Of a DNA stretch of 64,000 nucleotides, positions 27,225 to 36,410 are shown in pieces. Location of the stretch: the NCBI RefSeq assembly GCF_028368995.1, contig NZ_JAQNDL010000003.1, positions 1,860,001 through 1,924,000 on the forward strand, written 5' to 3'. Within the stretch, counting starts at the first letter, position 1, and each line of letters opens with the position of its first letter. A program made the position numbers and the translations under genes. The stretch is from Nannocystis bainbridge. Lineage in GTDB: Bacteria > Myxococcota_A > Polyangia > Nannocystales > Nannocystaceae. The notes below the pieces were generated by a model that saw nothing but the letters and a program-made list of their open reading frames with translations, did not search any database and was not told where the DNA came from.

Positions 27225-29405
27225 TCAGTTGAGCTTGATCTTCGACCCCTTGATCGCGACCTCGCCGCTCGCCTTGACGCTCAGCTTCTTGGCCTGGATC
27301 GTGACCTCGCCGTTCTTCTTCATCGTGATCGTCGCGTCGCCGCACTGCAGTACGAGCTTGTCGGCGGCGACGACCGCCGCGTTCTTGCCCGAGGCGAGGT
27401 TGATGTTCTGGCCCGCGGTGACGTTGACGTGCTTGCCGGCGCTGAGCGCGATGTTCTCGCCCGCGCTCTCGGTGATGTTCTCGACCGCGCTGACGCTCTT
27501 GCCGCCGCCGACCTGCTCGGAGCTGTCCTTTCCGACAGCCACGAACTTGATGAGGCCGACTTCCTCCAGCTTGGCCAGGCCGACCGACTCGTTCATCGCG
27601 CCGATGACCGAGATCTGGTACGCCCCTCCGACCTCGAGCACGCTGGCGAGCGCGACCGACTCGTGCTTGGTCGCGCCGATCGTCTCGGTCGAGCTGCCCG
27701 CGACGGCATGAGACGCGTCGCCGCCGACGCTCTCGATCAGGTTGGCGCCGACCGACAGGTTCATGGTCCGGCCAATCGCCTCCGTGTGATCGTTGCCGAC
27801 GCGGACCCGCTTGTCCTTGGCGATCGACTCCTCGTGATCGCCGCCGATCACCTCGCTGCGGTCGTGGCCGACCTGGAGCGCGACGTCGTGGCCGATCTGC
27901 TGCGACTTGTCGTGCTCGACGACGATGTTCCAGTCCTTCTGGCCGTGGAGGTAGATTTCCTCTCTCCCCTTGGCGTCCTCGAAGCGGAGCTCGTTCGACC
28001 CGCCGCCGCCAGGCGTGGACTCGGACTTGATCCCGCTCTTGGTCTTCTCATCCGGCAGGGAGTACGGCGGGGTGTTGAACCCGGTGTAGACGCGACCGGT
28101 AATGAGCGGACGGTTGGGGTCGCCCTCGAGGAACTCGACGACCACCTCGTGCCCGATCCGTGGGATGAACATCGCCCCGAAGCCGCTGCCGGCCCAGGCC
28201 TGACTGACGCGGACCCAGCACGAACTGCCCTCGTCGTGTGCACCGCGGCGGTCCCAGTGGAACTGGACCTTCACGCGGCCGTGCTCGTCGACGAACACCT
28301 CCTCGCCGCCCGGACCGACCACGGTCGCCGTCTGCGCCCCGTGGACGACGGGGCTCGGCGTGACCCGTGGCGCCCGATACGGGATCCGCTTGTCGGCGCA
28401 CTCGAACTGGTTGCCGTAATGAAAATGGCCGGCCGCGCCCTCGTCGAGCGCCTGGGGCTGCTCACCGCGGTGGACGACGCCGATGATTCGGTAGTCGCCC
28501 TCGAGGTGCGTTCGAGTGGCGTCCGCCAGCGTGAACGCGAGCCCTGGCGTCAATCGTGGGCTGTCGCTGGTGCCGCTCCCGCGCCTGCGGGTCGCCTGCA
28601 GCGCCTCGAGGCGGAGACGCGCCTGCTGGTCGCCCTTGTGCGGAGCGTCCTTGCCGAGCTCGGTGAAGGCGCCCGGGTACTCGTAGATCTCACTGTCCGC
28701 ACCGGCTCCCGCGGTCGCCTCCATCGGCTGTCCGGGTTGGTGCAGGCTCTTGTCGCGCACCGTCACCCGCCGGGGGCGAACGCTCTCCGTCAGGCGGAAC
28801 TGAAGAATACGCTCCTGCTCGTCCTCGGCGGTAAGGCGCAACGTGGCGTCGCCCGGGATGGGAGCGGCGAAGTCACCGTGGTCCGTCATCGTCACGACGT
28901 GCTTGTCTTCGCGGTGCTCGAAATAATAGAAGATCCCCGACTGCTCCATCAGCCGGCTGATGAAATCGAAGTCGCTCTCGCGGTATTGAGCGCAGTAGCC
29001 ATGAGGGACGTAGTTGGCCCGCAGGTCGAAGCGAAAGTCGGAGCGAGCGATCCCAGCGGTCTCGAGCACCTTCGCAAGGATCTGCGGCGTCGTGAGCTCC
29101 TGAAAGATCCGGCAGCCGACGCGCTGGAGCAGGCGCCAGATCGCAGGCACGAGCTTCAACTCGCAGAGGGTATAGCTCGACGACTCGCCGATATACCCGG
29201 CCTCACAGATGAACGCATGAATGTGGCGCGTCGCGTGCAGTCCTTCGATCGACAAGACCGCGAAACGACCAGCCAGGGCGTCGAGCGGCAGCGTCGGCGA
29301 GGCGATCTCGACGACAAACTCGAACAGCGAGGAGATAGCTTCATGTCCGCTGAAGCGAACGACGCGCAGCTCCTCGTCGCAGCCCTTGACCGTGAGTGTG
29401 AACAT
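27225..29405 (-). CDS. vgrG: VgrG, type VI secretion spike protein
   Basis: 726 residues from ATG 29405 (MFTLTVKG); a GTG 14 codons upstream is possible but adds sequence not typical of the family. The N-terminal gp27-like region runs to about residue 350 (YCAQYRESDFDFISRLMEQ). The gp5-like OB-fold includes GRVKVQFHWDR and SCWVRVSQAWAGSGFG, followed by FIPRIGHEVVVEFLEGDP and GRVYTGFNTPPY. The C-terminal 240 residues are a long beta-prism of VGxDxxExIGG-type repeats. VgrG trimers cap the Hcp tube and carry effectors; the four downstream genes are the expected cargo set. No other T6SS core gene is in the window. Confidence 0.95.
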   Translation of the reverse strand: MFTLTVKGCDEELRVVRFSGHEAISSLFEFVVEIASPTLPLDALAGRFAVLSIEGLHATRHIHAFICEAGYIGESSSYTLCELKLVPAIWRLLQRVGCRIFQELTTPQILAKVLETAGIARSDFRFDLRANYVPHGYCAQYRESDFDFISRLMEQSGIFYYFEHREDKHVVTMTDHGDFAAPIPGDATLRLTAEDEQERILQFRLTESVRPRRVTVRDKSLHQPGQPMEATAGAGADSEIYEYPGAFTELGKDAPHKGDQQARLRLEALQATRRRGSGTSDSPRLTPGLAFTLADATRTHLEGDYRIIGVVHRGEQPQALDEGAAGHFHYGNQFECADKRIPYRAPRVTPSPVVHGAQTATVVGPGGEEVFVDEHGRVKVQFHWDRRGAHDEGSSCWVRVSQAWAGSGFGAMFIPRIGHEVVVEFLEGDPNRPLITGRVYTGFNTPPYSLPDEKTKSGIKSESTPGGGGSNELRFEDAKGREEIYLHGQKDWNIVVEHDKSQQIGHDVALQVGHDRSEVIGGDHEESIAKDKRVRVGNDHTEAIGRTMNLSVGANLIESVGGDASHAVAGSSTETIGATKHESVALASVLEVGGAYQISVIGAMNESVGLAKLEEVGLIKFVAVGKDSSEQVGGGKSVSAVENITESAGENIALSAGKHVNVTAGQNINLASGKNAAVVAADKLVLQCGDATITMKKNGEVTIQAKKLSVKASGEVAIKGSKIKLN

Positions 29406-29742
29406 CGCCCGATTGCCCAATAACGACGATGGCCTGGCCGAAGACACGGTGTTGGGGCCATATCACGCACCTTGCGGACGGGACAAGCGTCTGTGTGGGC
29501 TCGCTATCGCGCAGGCTGTCACGAGCGGTCATATAGGCAGGAAGATCGGGCGCATGGGAGTTCGCTGGCGCTGTCCGGGGACCCGCAGTTGGCCATCGAA
29601 CATGGCTGCCTGGCCCTTGCGCCCTTTCGCGCTCAGAGCGTTCCAAAGATCGTTCGCGGAAGTGAGAGTCGGTCGGCCACGGGCCCGAGGGCCGCCTCCC
29701 GGGCTCCTTTACGGGGCGTGGCCTCACGGTTAGCCTCCTCAG
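29406..29742. other. Divergent intergenic region between vgrG and a Ser/Thr kinase gene
   Basis: 337 bases between two gene starts that point away from each other, so promoters for both operons must lie here. I see no convincing sigma-70 or sigma-54 site, no RNA gene and no credible ORF. Frames recorded across it are extensions of shadows of the kinase gene. Confidence 0.5.
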
Positions 29743-31407
29743 GTGAAGTTCACCGAGGAGCAGCTCGACGAGGTCGAGCCGACGGAGGCGCACGAGACCT
29801 CCACCGTGCACCAACCGTCGCGGGCGGATACACGGGCCGGGCTCCTGATCGCCGAGCGCTACCGAATCATGGAGCGCCTGGGCAAGGGTGGAATGGCGGC
29901 TGTGTATCGTGCTGTCGACCGCGAGTCGGGCGTGGAGTACGCGGTAAAATTCCTCGACCGTCGATTCACGGCCGACCCCGGCATGGGGCGACGCTGTCAG
30001 CGCGAAGCGCGGACCATGGCTGAGATCGAGAGTCGCCACGTGCCTCGTGCCTTCGTGGTCGGGACTACGCCGGATAACGAAATCTACTTCGTGTTGGAGT
30101 TCCTGCGCGGGAGCGATCTCGAGCAAGTGCTCATGCGCCAGGGCCCACTTCCGTGGCGCCGGGCCGCGGCGATCGGACTCCAGCTGTGCGAGGCTTTGGC
30201 GGCGGCTCATGCCCGCAACATTATCCACCGCGACGTCAAGCCGTCGAACTGCTTCCTCGTCGAAGGCGGTGACGCAGCCGACGATTTCGTGAAGTTGATC
30301 GACTTCGGGATCGCCAAGGACCTCGACGCGAGCGGCGAGCAGACCGGCCTCGGGCTGGTACTCGGGACGCCGGGTTACGTGGCTCCTGAGCTGCTCGCAG
30401 GCGAGGCGCGGCCATCGCCGGGGACCGATGTGTATGGCCTCGGCGTGACGATCTACAAGTTGATGACCGGACGGCTACCCTGGCAGCCGGGTAGCGCGGG
30501 CGATGTGACGTTTGCGCAGATGCACGAGTCGCCGCGGCCGCTCCACGAGCACGTGCGCGGGGCGCTGCCGCCGCCGGTCGAGGCGGCGGTGATGCAGGCG
30601 TTCGAGCGCGATCCGTCGCGGCGCTTCCGCTCGGTCGACGAGGTGATGGCTGCCCTGCGGCTGGCGCTCGATGAGCCGCGCGCGGTGCCGCCGAGCGGCT
30701 CGGTGCTGCGGGAGGCGCCGGTGCCGGTGTCTGCGCCAGCGCCTGGGTGGCGTCGTGAGACGGCGATCGTGATGGTGACGGCTGCGGCGCTGTTCGGAGG
30801 GGCGTGGTCCCTGGCGCCGACGGAGAAGCCGGGACATGGCGGATCTGGTCGGGTGCTGCTGTCCGCCGTGCGGCCGACGCCGACGCACCAGTTGCTCGTG
30901 CGCGAGGCGACAATCGCCGGGGACAGAATGCGCAAGCCTGTGGTGAACGCGGCGGATGAGGCGGCGCGTGGTGAGGTGGAGCGCGTCGAGGCCCCGGGCG
31001 AAGGTCTGGCGCGTGAAGCTCCGCCAGCGCCGGTGGCGGAGGTCGCGGCTCCGGCTGCTTCGCCGCCCCAAGAGCCGGCGCAGGTGCCGGCGCGGCCTTT
31101 CTCGGCCAGCAAGGTGCGAGCGCAGCTCGATCGGCGCCTCGCTGATCTGCGGGTGTGCGCGATGCCGGGCACGGACCGACTGCGCTTCACGTTAAAAGTG
31201 AGTCCGGAAGGGTCGGTCCACGAGGTGCAGGCGTCGCCGGCGTCGTATCGTCAGTGCGTGCTCGATCAGCTCGCCGGTGCGGTGTTCCTGGCGACCGATG
31301 ACGGCGGAGAGCTGACGTACACGTTCACGGCCAAGGACGCGCCGAAGAGCAAGAATCCGTCGAAGGGCGATCCGACGGACGACCTCCTGCCGGTGGGGCA
31401 AAAGTGA
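29743..31407 (+). CDS. Transmembrane serine/threonine protein kinase
   Basis: 554 residues, GTG start. The Hanks-type kinase domain is at 40-300: glycine loop GKGGMAAVY, catalytic lysine K69, HRDVKPSN (D164), DFG (D187) and GTPGYVAPE activation segment, all intact, so it should be active. A Pro/Ala linker leads to one membrane helix at about 340-360. The C-terminal extracytoplasmic part ends in a domain (VRAQLDRRLADLRVCAMPG ... YRQCVLDQLAGAVF) resembling those that end many myxobacterial TonB-like or AgmX-like proteins, also seen at the end of the double kinase at 38293-40596. It overlaps the VKOR gene by 4 bases, so kinase and redox genes form one operon. Confidence 0.92.
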   Translation: MKFTEEQLDEVEPTEAHETSTVHQPSRADTRAGLLIAERYRIMERLGKGGMAAVYRAVDRESGVEYAVKFLDRRFTADPGMGRRCQREARTMAEIESRHVPRAFVVGTTPDNEIYFVLEFLRGSDLEQVLMRQGPLPWRRAAAIGLQLCEALAAAHARNIIHRDVKPSNCFLVEGGDAADDFVKLIDFGIAKDLDASGEQTGLGLVLGTPGYVAPELLAGEARPSPGTDVYGLGVTIYKLMTGRLPWQPGSAGDVTFAQMHESPRPLHEHVRGALPPPVEAAVMQAFERDPSRRFRSVDEVMAALRLALDEPRAVPPSGSVLREAPVPVSAPAPGWRRETAIVMVTAAALFGGAWSLAPTEKPGHGGSGRVLLSAVRPTPTHQLLVREATIAGDRMRKPVVNAADEAARGEVERVEAPGEGLAREAPPAPVAEVAAPAASPPQEPAQVPARPFSASKVRAQLDRRLADLRVCAMPGTDRLRFTLKVSPEGSVHEVQASPASYRQCVLDQLAGAVFLATDDGGELTYTFTAKDAPKSKNPSKGDPTDDLLPVGQK

Positions 31408-32669
31408 CGGCGCCGACGATGGTCGCTCCTCCCGAGCTCCCTCGACGGGTCCGCATCGGGGCGGGTTTAACGCTCATTTCCGGGGTCGTCGGGCTCGGCG
31501 TCAGCGCGTGGCTCGTTCGGCTCAAGTTCGGCGCCGACTACCTGTGCGACGCGAGCGGATGCACCGGCGGCGACGACGGGCCGTCATGCACCGAGGCGCT
31601 GAGTAGCGCGTGGTCGGAGCTGCTCGGGCTGCCGCTCGGAGTGTGGTCGATCGGACATGTTCTCACGACCATGGTGCTCGCGGCGGCTCTGCTGCGCGGG
31701 CGCGGTCCGCTGGCCGAGGTCGCTCCACGCGGGCTGCTGGGGCTCGGCGCGTTCGGGATCACGGCGTCGGCGGTGCTGGGGACCTATGCGTTCACCCAGT
31801 TCACGCACATGTGCCCGTTCTGCATGACGCTGTACGCGACGTTGACGTGTGCGTTCGTCGGCGCGTGGCTGGTTCATGGGACTTCGACCGCGAGCGCCGG
31901 CGGGCCGCGGATCCGCGGGACGTTCTGGGCGACGATGATCTGGGTGCTGACGACCGGCGGGCTCGCGGTCGGCTATCAGCTCGCGGCGCGCAGGGCGAGC
32001 TGCCCGCCCCCGCCGCCCAATCCGCCGCCGGTCACGCTCGCAGCGACGGTCGACGCGCCGCGCACCGCGGTGATGCTGTTCGTCGACCCGACATGCCCCC
32101 TATGTCGGCGAGAGCTGCACTACTTGCAGCAATCGCTGCCGCGGTTGCGCGCGCACGGGGCCGAGCTGTGGGTGTACATGTTCCCACGCGCGAGCTGTGA
32201 CGAGCGGTTCCTGCCGTCGCACGAGTTCGTCGACACCGAGGGAAGGCCGCAGGCGCACGGCGAGGCGCGCGGGAACAACGCGTGCCTCGGGGCGCTGGCG
32301 GCGTTGTGCGCGGAGCAGCTGGCTCCCGGGCGTGGGCTCGAGGCGCTCGCGGCGCTGTTCGACCTGCAGGACACGGAGGCGCCGCGGTTCACGATCGAGA
32401 AGGTGGAGCGAGCGCTCGGCGAGGTCACGGAGACGCTGGGGCCGGGCGGGAAGCTGCGCACGTGCGTCGACGGTGAGGATGCGGCGGCGACGCTGGCGGC
32501 CCAGCAGCGCTACTTGCTCTCGTGGGTGAAGGCGCGAGGCGGACGGGTGAGCGTTCCGCAGGCGTTCGTGGTCCCCATCGTCGATGAGGCGCTGCACCTC
32601 GACGACGCGATGCCGGCGACGAGCGCAGGGAAGCTCCTCAAGCTCGTCGAAGCGCCTGGATCGAAGTGA
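31404..32669 (+). CDS. VKOR domain fused to a DsbA-like thioredoxin domain
   Basis: 421 residues. The first 190 form a VKOR-type membrane bundle: the loop pair SCTEALSSAWSELLG and the quinone-side pair HMCPFCMTLY (CxxC), with about five hydrophobic helices. The remaining part is a thioredoxin-fold domain with active site DPTCPLCRRE. Such fusions make disulfide bonds in exported proteins and pass electrons to quinone. The linker PPPPPNPPP separates the two. It is flanked by genes for Cys-rich exported proteins, its probable substrates. Confidence 0.9.
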   Translation: MTAPTMVAPPELPRRVRIGAGLTLISGVVGLGVSAWLVRLKFGADYLCDASGCTGGDDGPSCTEALSSAWSELLGLPLGVWSIGHVLTTMVLAAALLRGRGPLAEVAPRGLLGLGAFGITASAVLGTYAFTQFTHMCPFCMTLYATLTCAFVGAWLVHGTSTASAGGPRIRGTFWATMIWVLTTGGLAVGYQLAARRASCPPPPPNPPPVTLAATVDAPRTAVMLFVDPTCPLCRRELHYLQQSLPRLRAHGAELWVYMFPRASCDERFLPSHEFVDTEGRPQAHGEARGNNACLGALAALCAEQLAPGRGLEALAALFDLQDTEAPRFTIEKVERALGEVTETLGPGGKLRTCVDGEDAAATLAAQQRYLLSWVKARGGRVSVPQAFVVPIVDEALHLDDAMPATSAGKLLKLVEAPGSK

Positions 32670-33691
32670 GGATGACGATGTCGATCGATCTGACGACCAG
32701 GGCCTTGATCGTGCTGACGACTGCGATCTGGGTGATGGTGTTGCTCGTGCTCTATCCGGTATTCTTTCTGCCGACGATGGTCGTCGACGAGGGCGAAGGA
32801 GCGCGGGTTTGCGATCCGCGCCGGCCGGACGAGGAGCAATGTCCCGAGGGGCAGTGGTGTGTTCATGGACAGTGCACGCCTCACGAAGAGCCGCAGGTGG
32901 CGCAGCGAGGCGAGCAGTGCCGCGATTGTCCGTGCGACGTCGGTTTGCAGTGCGGCGCGGATCTTCGCTGCCGGCCGCGCAACGAGACGGAGGCGCCCGC
33001 GCCGACGTGCGGCGATCCGGCCGTCGAGGCGGCGGTCGCGCGACTGACGCAAACGTGCCTGCAGCGCCGGCACAGTGTGCAGGACCAGGTCGAGGGCGGA
33101 CAGGGATGCAGCGCCGACGAATGGCGGGCGCTGCTCGCCGACGACGAGCAGATGAACACGCTGTTGGCTGCGTTCCCGGATCGGCTGGCGATGTTCTTCC
33201 CGTCGGGTGAACCGCGCGCCCGACAGGCGTGGCCCGATCCCCAGACGCGGGCGCACATGGCCGGCGAGCTGGCGCGCCACGCCGAGGCGCTGCGCGAGGC
33301 GAAGATGTTGTTCGTGCTCGGCCGCGCGAGCCCCGACGGCAACCCGGCCGACGACTACGCACTCGCTCTGCGGCGGATCAATGCGGTCGAGCGGCTGATC
33401 GACGTCGCGCTCGGTCGCGAGAAGCCGAGCGAGCGCAGTGCCGGCCCGATGCTCATCGGCTCGGGCGCGCCTAGCGATCGGCCGGTCGCGCTCGAGGCGT
33501 TCGTTCATAACTATGCGGGGACGCAGGCGCCGATCGCTACTTCCCGGGCGGAGAGCGAGCGCCTCGCCGCCGCGTTCGCGGCGATCCGCGCCGGCGAACC
33601 GGTGCCGGGCCGACGCTCGCTCGAGCGCGATGTCAACCGCGTGGTCCTGGTGATCCCGGTGCCGTGCGACGGCACGAAGGAGGCCCGATGA
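32666..33691 (+). CDS. Cys-rich membrane-anchored protein with OmpA-like end
   Basis: 341 residues. Start is GTG 32666 (overlapping the VKOR stop) or ATG 32672/32678. One N-terminal membrane helix (ALIVLTTAIWVMVLLVLYP) is followed by a Cys-rich stretch of about 12 Cys in 65 residues (CPEGQWCVHGQC, CRDCPCDVGLQCG). The C-terminal part contains EAKMLFVLGRASPDG and ALALRRINAVERLID, which resemble the core of an OmpA peptidoglycan-binding domain. Function unknown. Its position after the VKOR-thioredoxin gene suggests that it is a disulfide-bonded surface protein. Confidence 0.75.
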   Translation: MRMTMSIDLTTRALIVLTTAIWVMVLLVLYPVFFLPTMVVDEGEGARVCDPRRPDEEQCPEGQWCVHGQCTPHEEPQVAQRGEQCRDCPCDVGLQCGADLRCRPRNETEAPAPTCGDPAVEAAVARLTQTCLQRRHSVQDQVEGGQGCSADEWRALLADDEQMNTLLAAFPDRLAMFFPSGEPRARQAWPDPQTRAHMAGELARHAEALREAKMLFVLGRASPDGNPADDYALALRRINAVERLIDVALGREKPSERSAGPMLIGSGAPSDRPVALEAFVHNYAGTQAPIATSRAESERLAAAFAAIRAGEPVPGRRSLERDVNRVVLVIPVPCDGTKEAR

Positions 33692-33849
33692 CGGCTCGAG
33701 CGGCTCGACGTGTGTTGTTGGCGGCAGCGCTCGCGGCGACGGTGGCGGTGTTCGCCGCAGCCGTCGGCATCTGGCATCTCAGGCAGCTCGAGGACAGGTT
33801 CTCGGGGACACGCCGCGCGTGCGAGTGCTGTGAGGAGTCGGAGCGGTGA
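33688..33849 (+). CDS. Small membrane protein, 53 residues
   Basis: ATG 33688 overlaps the previous stop by 4 bases, and the next gene's GTG overlaps this stop by 4 bases, so it is fixed between two coupled genes. One hydrophobic helix (RVLLAAALAATVAVFAAAVG) is followed by a short tail with a CECC motif (ACECCEESER). Unknown function; the vicinal cysteines fit the redox theme of the operon, as a disulfide relay or metal site. Confidence 0.65.
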   Translation: MTARAARRVLLAAALAATVAVFAAAVGIWHLRQLEDRFSGTRRACECCEESER

Positions 33850-35069
33850 AGACGACACCGCTGCCGTCCGAGGCCGGGGCGCCGCACGCGTGGGTGTGGG
33901 GGGCGTTCGTGCTCTTGATTTCGGTCGGCGTGCTCTCCGCCCTGACGCTCGTGCTGACCTGGCGGATCGCCGAGCGGACCGAGGCCCTCGAGAAGTTGCG
34001 GGCGCGTGCAGCCTCGTGCCCCGCGCCCGTGCGCTTGCCGTCCGAGCGTCACGTCGAAGTCGAGGAAGCGCCCCCGCCGCCTCCCAGCGCGCCGCTCGGG
34101 TCCGGCTCCTACGTCGCGGCGGGTGTCGACCTCGGGCCGCTGATGCGCCTGCGACTTGAGCGCGTGCGCCAGGGATCGCCGGCGGGTACGGTGCGCTTTG
34201 GCTCGTCGGAGGTGCTGTCGCCGCGGGCGGTGCACGTGATCAGCCTGTGGGCACCATGGTGCGTCGCCTGCAAGGAGGTCCTGCCGGACCTGCGCGAGCT
34301 GTTCGAGCGGCGCGGCGCGAGCTGGGGCGACTCGGTGCGGTTCCTGCCGGTCCAGGTGCTCGACCCGACCGCGCCCGAGGACGCGATCCGTACGTGGGGG
34401 CCGCTCATGCCCGCCAGTCATGTGCAGGTCGCCGACCGCTCGCTCGCGGACAGCTTCGTCGCCGCGCTACGCGACGACTCGCGCCGTCTCTACCAGGGGA
34501 CGTTGCCGGTGACGCTGGCGCTCGACTGCAACCGACGTGTCCGATGGGCCAGGATCGGCGTGCCCGGGGAGACCGAGCTGAAGGAGCTCGAGGACTGGCT
34601 CGACACCTTCCGCGCCGAGATCACCGACGGCGATCCGCGCTGCCGGCAGATCTGGTGCGGGAACGGCCGCTGCGAGGCCGGCGAGACCGGGCGCTGCGAG
34701 GAAGACTGCGGCACACCCGCCGAAACGGCGCCGAGCGAGCGCGTGGTGTCGGGACCCACCGAGGTCGCGGTCGTCGGGCCGAACGAGATCGCCGCGGATG
34801 ATCCCGCCAAGCGTCCCTCCAAGCGGAAGCCGTGCCCACAAGAGTGCCCTCGCTGCGATGAGAAGGGCCGGTGCTTGACGCTATGGGGCGGGTCGGAGGC
34901 GCCGGCGACCACGGCCCCCGTATTCACCTGCGGCGATGGTCACTGCGATCCTCGCGAGGACCAGAAGACGTGTTGCCGTGACTGCGGCTGCAAGGGCTCT
35001 CTGCAATGCCGGCGCGCCGAAGGCGGGCGCGACGTCTGCGTGCCCGCGAACGGACTGTGGTCGGACTAA
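33846..35069 (+). CDS. Membrane-anchored TlpA-like thioredoxin with Cys-rich tail
   Basis: 407 residues, GTG start. A membrane helix at about 18-40 (FVLLISVGVLSALTLVL) and a Pro-rich linker precede a TlpA/ResA-type thioredoxin domain with active site APWCVACKE (C139, C142). After residue 255 there is a Cys-rich tail containing CGNGRCEAGETGRC and CGDGHCDPREDQKTCC, a repeat style typical of myxobacterial surface proteins. The protein may be both a redox enzyme and its own Cys-rich substrate. The stop overlaps tail-to-tail with the convergent gene at 35066. Confidence 0.85.
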   Translation: MKTTPLPSEAGAPHAWVWGAFVLLISVGVLSALTLVLTWRIAERTEALEKLRARAASCPAPVRLPSERHVEVEEAPPPPPSAPLGSGSYVAAGVDLGPLMRLRLERVRQGSPAGTVRFGSSEVLSPRAVHVISLWAPWCVACKEVLPDLRELFERRGASWGDSVRFLPVQVLDPTAPEDAIRTWGPLMPASHVQVADRSLADSFVAALRDDSRRLYQGTLPVTLALDCNRRVRWARIGVPGETELKELEDWLDTFRAEITDGDPRCRQIWCGNGRCEAGETGRCEEDCGTPAETAPSERVVSGPTEVAVVGPNEIAADDPAKRPSKRKPCPQECPRCDEKGRCLTLWGGSEAPATTAPVFTCGDGHCDPREDQKTCCRDCGCKGSLQCRRAEGGRDVCVPANGLWSD

Positions 35070-36274
35070 AACCGGCCCTCGACGACAAGGGCGCCACCGC
35101 CGACGCGGACTTGTGGTCCCGCCGACACGAGGAAGCGGCCGCTCCGATCGAGCATCAGGCCCGTGATTGCGCTGGCCAGAGCGCCGGCGCCGAGGCCCAG
35201 GAACGTGGCGCCGGTCGTGTGCGCCGCGCTGGCGCCGTTGATCGCGCGGCGATCGTCGTCTGTCCAGGGGGACGGGTCGTTGTGCCGGCCGGATGCCTGG
35301 GCGCCGAGGCCGAGGGCGACCGCGCCACCGATCGTCGACAGGCCGCCGACCGAGGCGGCGATGATCCAGCCGATCCGGCGCTTGCGAGGCTCCTTGACCC
35401 GGGCGACCAGGCCTCCGACCAGCGCGCCGGCACCGACGCCGAGCACGGCGGCGCCCGACGCTCGCAACGTCCCGGCCGCATCGAGCTCGCGACGGCACGC
35501 CTCGACGGGAAAAAGCGAATCGTCGGACTGGCACGCCTCCACAGGTCCGTTGAGCCGCGACGACCATCGGCCCTGCCCGATGCCGAGCAGGGTCCCGCCG
35601 ACGACCATCCCGGCGACGCCGGCGCCGCTCCAGCCGAGTGTGAAACGTCGGAGCGCGCGAGCGTCCTGGCGCAGCCGGAGATCCAGGACCGCCGGGGTCG
35701 TCGTGGACGCCTCGACCCGGATTTCGTGCGTGATGGGCTCGAAGCGCGGATCGTCGACGCGGATCTTCCACCCGCCCGGGTCGAGCGAGAGGACGGTGTG
35801 CTCGCCCGGGCGGACCGTGATGGTGAGATCCGGTCGAACATCGGACGCGAAGGCGGAGACGAACGTGAGGGTAACGGAGAGCGGAGCGTCGAGCGGGCGC
35901 TGCGTTCGCAGCTCGAGCGGCACCGGCCTGGTCTCCGCCCGGGCGGTCCGCAGGAGGGCCGTCGCCTCCTCGCGCTGGGCGGCGGTCAGACCAGGTAGCG
36001 CGAGCAGGGCCTCGAGATGCACGACGACGTGGGCGTGGTGACTGAGGGCGACACGCGAGACTGCTGCATTGAACAGGTCGGCTGCCCCATGTCCTTCGCG
36101 CCACAACGCCTCGAACTCCAGCGCGGCCTCGCCGAAGTGACCGTGCTCGAACGCCGTGCGGGCCCGACCGCGGCGCTCGCTCCCGGGGTCGCTCGTGCCT
36201 GCGGCTGGCGACGCCGAGCCGGCGGGGACGGATGGCGTCAGGAGCAGGAGAGCGGCCAGGAGGACGCAGACCAT
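35066..36274 (-). CDS. Exported TPR-like/PEGA-style membrane protein
   Basis: 402 residues from ATG 36274 (MVCVLLAALLLLTPSVPAG, a good signal peptide); an upstream ATG at 36319 would add 15 residues before the signal. After the signal comes a TPR-like helical stretch (RTAFEHGHFGEAALEFEALW), then a PEGA-like beta domain (VRPGEHTVLSLDPGGWKIRV), then three hydrophobic helices. This is a recurring myxobacterial architecture. Function unknown; the gene at 40593 has a similar end. Confidence 0.78.
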   Translation of the reverse strand: MVCVLLAALLLLTPSVPAGSASPAAGTSDPGSERRGRARTAFEHGHFGEAALEFEALWREGHGAADLFNAAVSRVALSHHAHVVVHLEALLALPGLTAAQREEATALLRTARAETRPVPLELRTQRPLDAPLSVTLTFVSAFASDVRPDLTITVRPGEHTVLSLDPGGWKIRVDDPRFEPITHEIRVEASTTTPAVLDLRLRQDARALRRFTLGWSGAGVAGMVVGGTLLGIGQGRWSSRLNGPVEACQSDDSLFPVEACRRELDAAGTLRASGAAVLGVGAGALVGGLVARVKEPRKRRIGWIIAASVGGLSTIGGAVALGLGAQASGRHNDPSPWTDDDRRAINGASAAHTTGATFLGLGAGALASAITGLMLDRSGRFLVSAGPQVRVGGGALVVEGRF

Positions 36275-36314
36275 GGGCCCGGGAGTGTACGGAAAACGAG
36301 CGACGAACGCGAGG

Positions 36315-36351
36315 CCCAACCGGAGTTGGGACCCCCAACCCGGATTGGGGG
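36315..36351. promoter_or_regulatory. Two adjacent near-identical dyads in a divergent promoter region
   Basis: Dyad 1 is CCCAACCGGAGTTGGG (36315-36330) and dyad 2 is CCCCCAACCCGGATTGGGGG (36332-36351). Both are CCCAAC...GTTGGG-type palindromes, with centres 19 bases apart, about two helical turns. They lie between divergent starts (36274 minus, 36411 plus), followed by a 10-base palindrome GCGCATGCGC at 36351. The paired, phased arrangement looks like an operator for a dimeric regulator rather than a terminator. Confidence 0.5.
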
Positions 36352-36410
36352 CGCATGCGCACGTGCGAGGCGTTGATCGCCCGAGATCCCTGTTTTAGAG
36401 TCTGCTGGTG

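Noticed and set aside
29406..29742. Sigma-54 promoter for vgrG
   Set aside because: TGGC/TTGC-type words occur but not with the required -24/-12 spacing on the correct strand.
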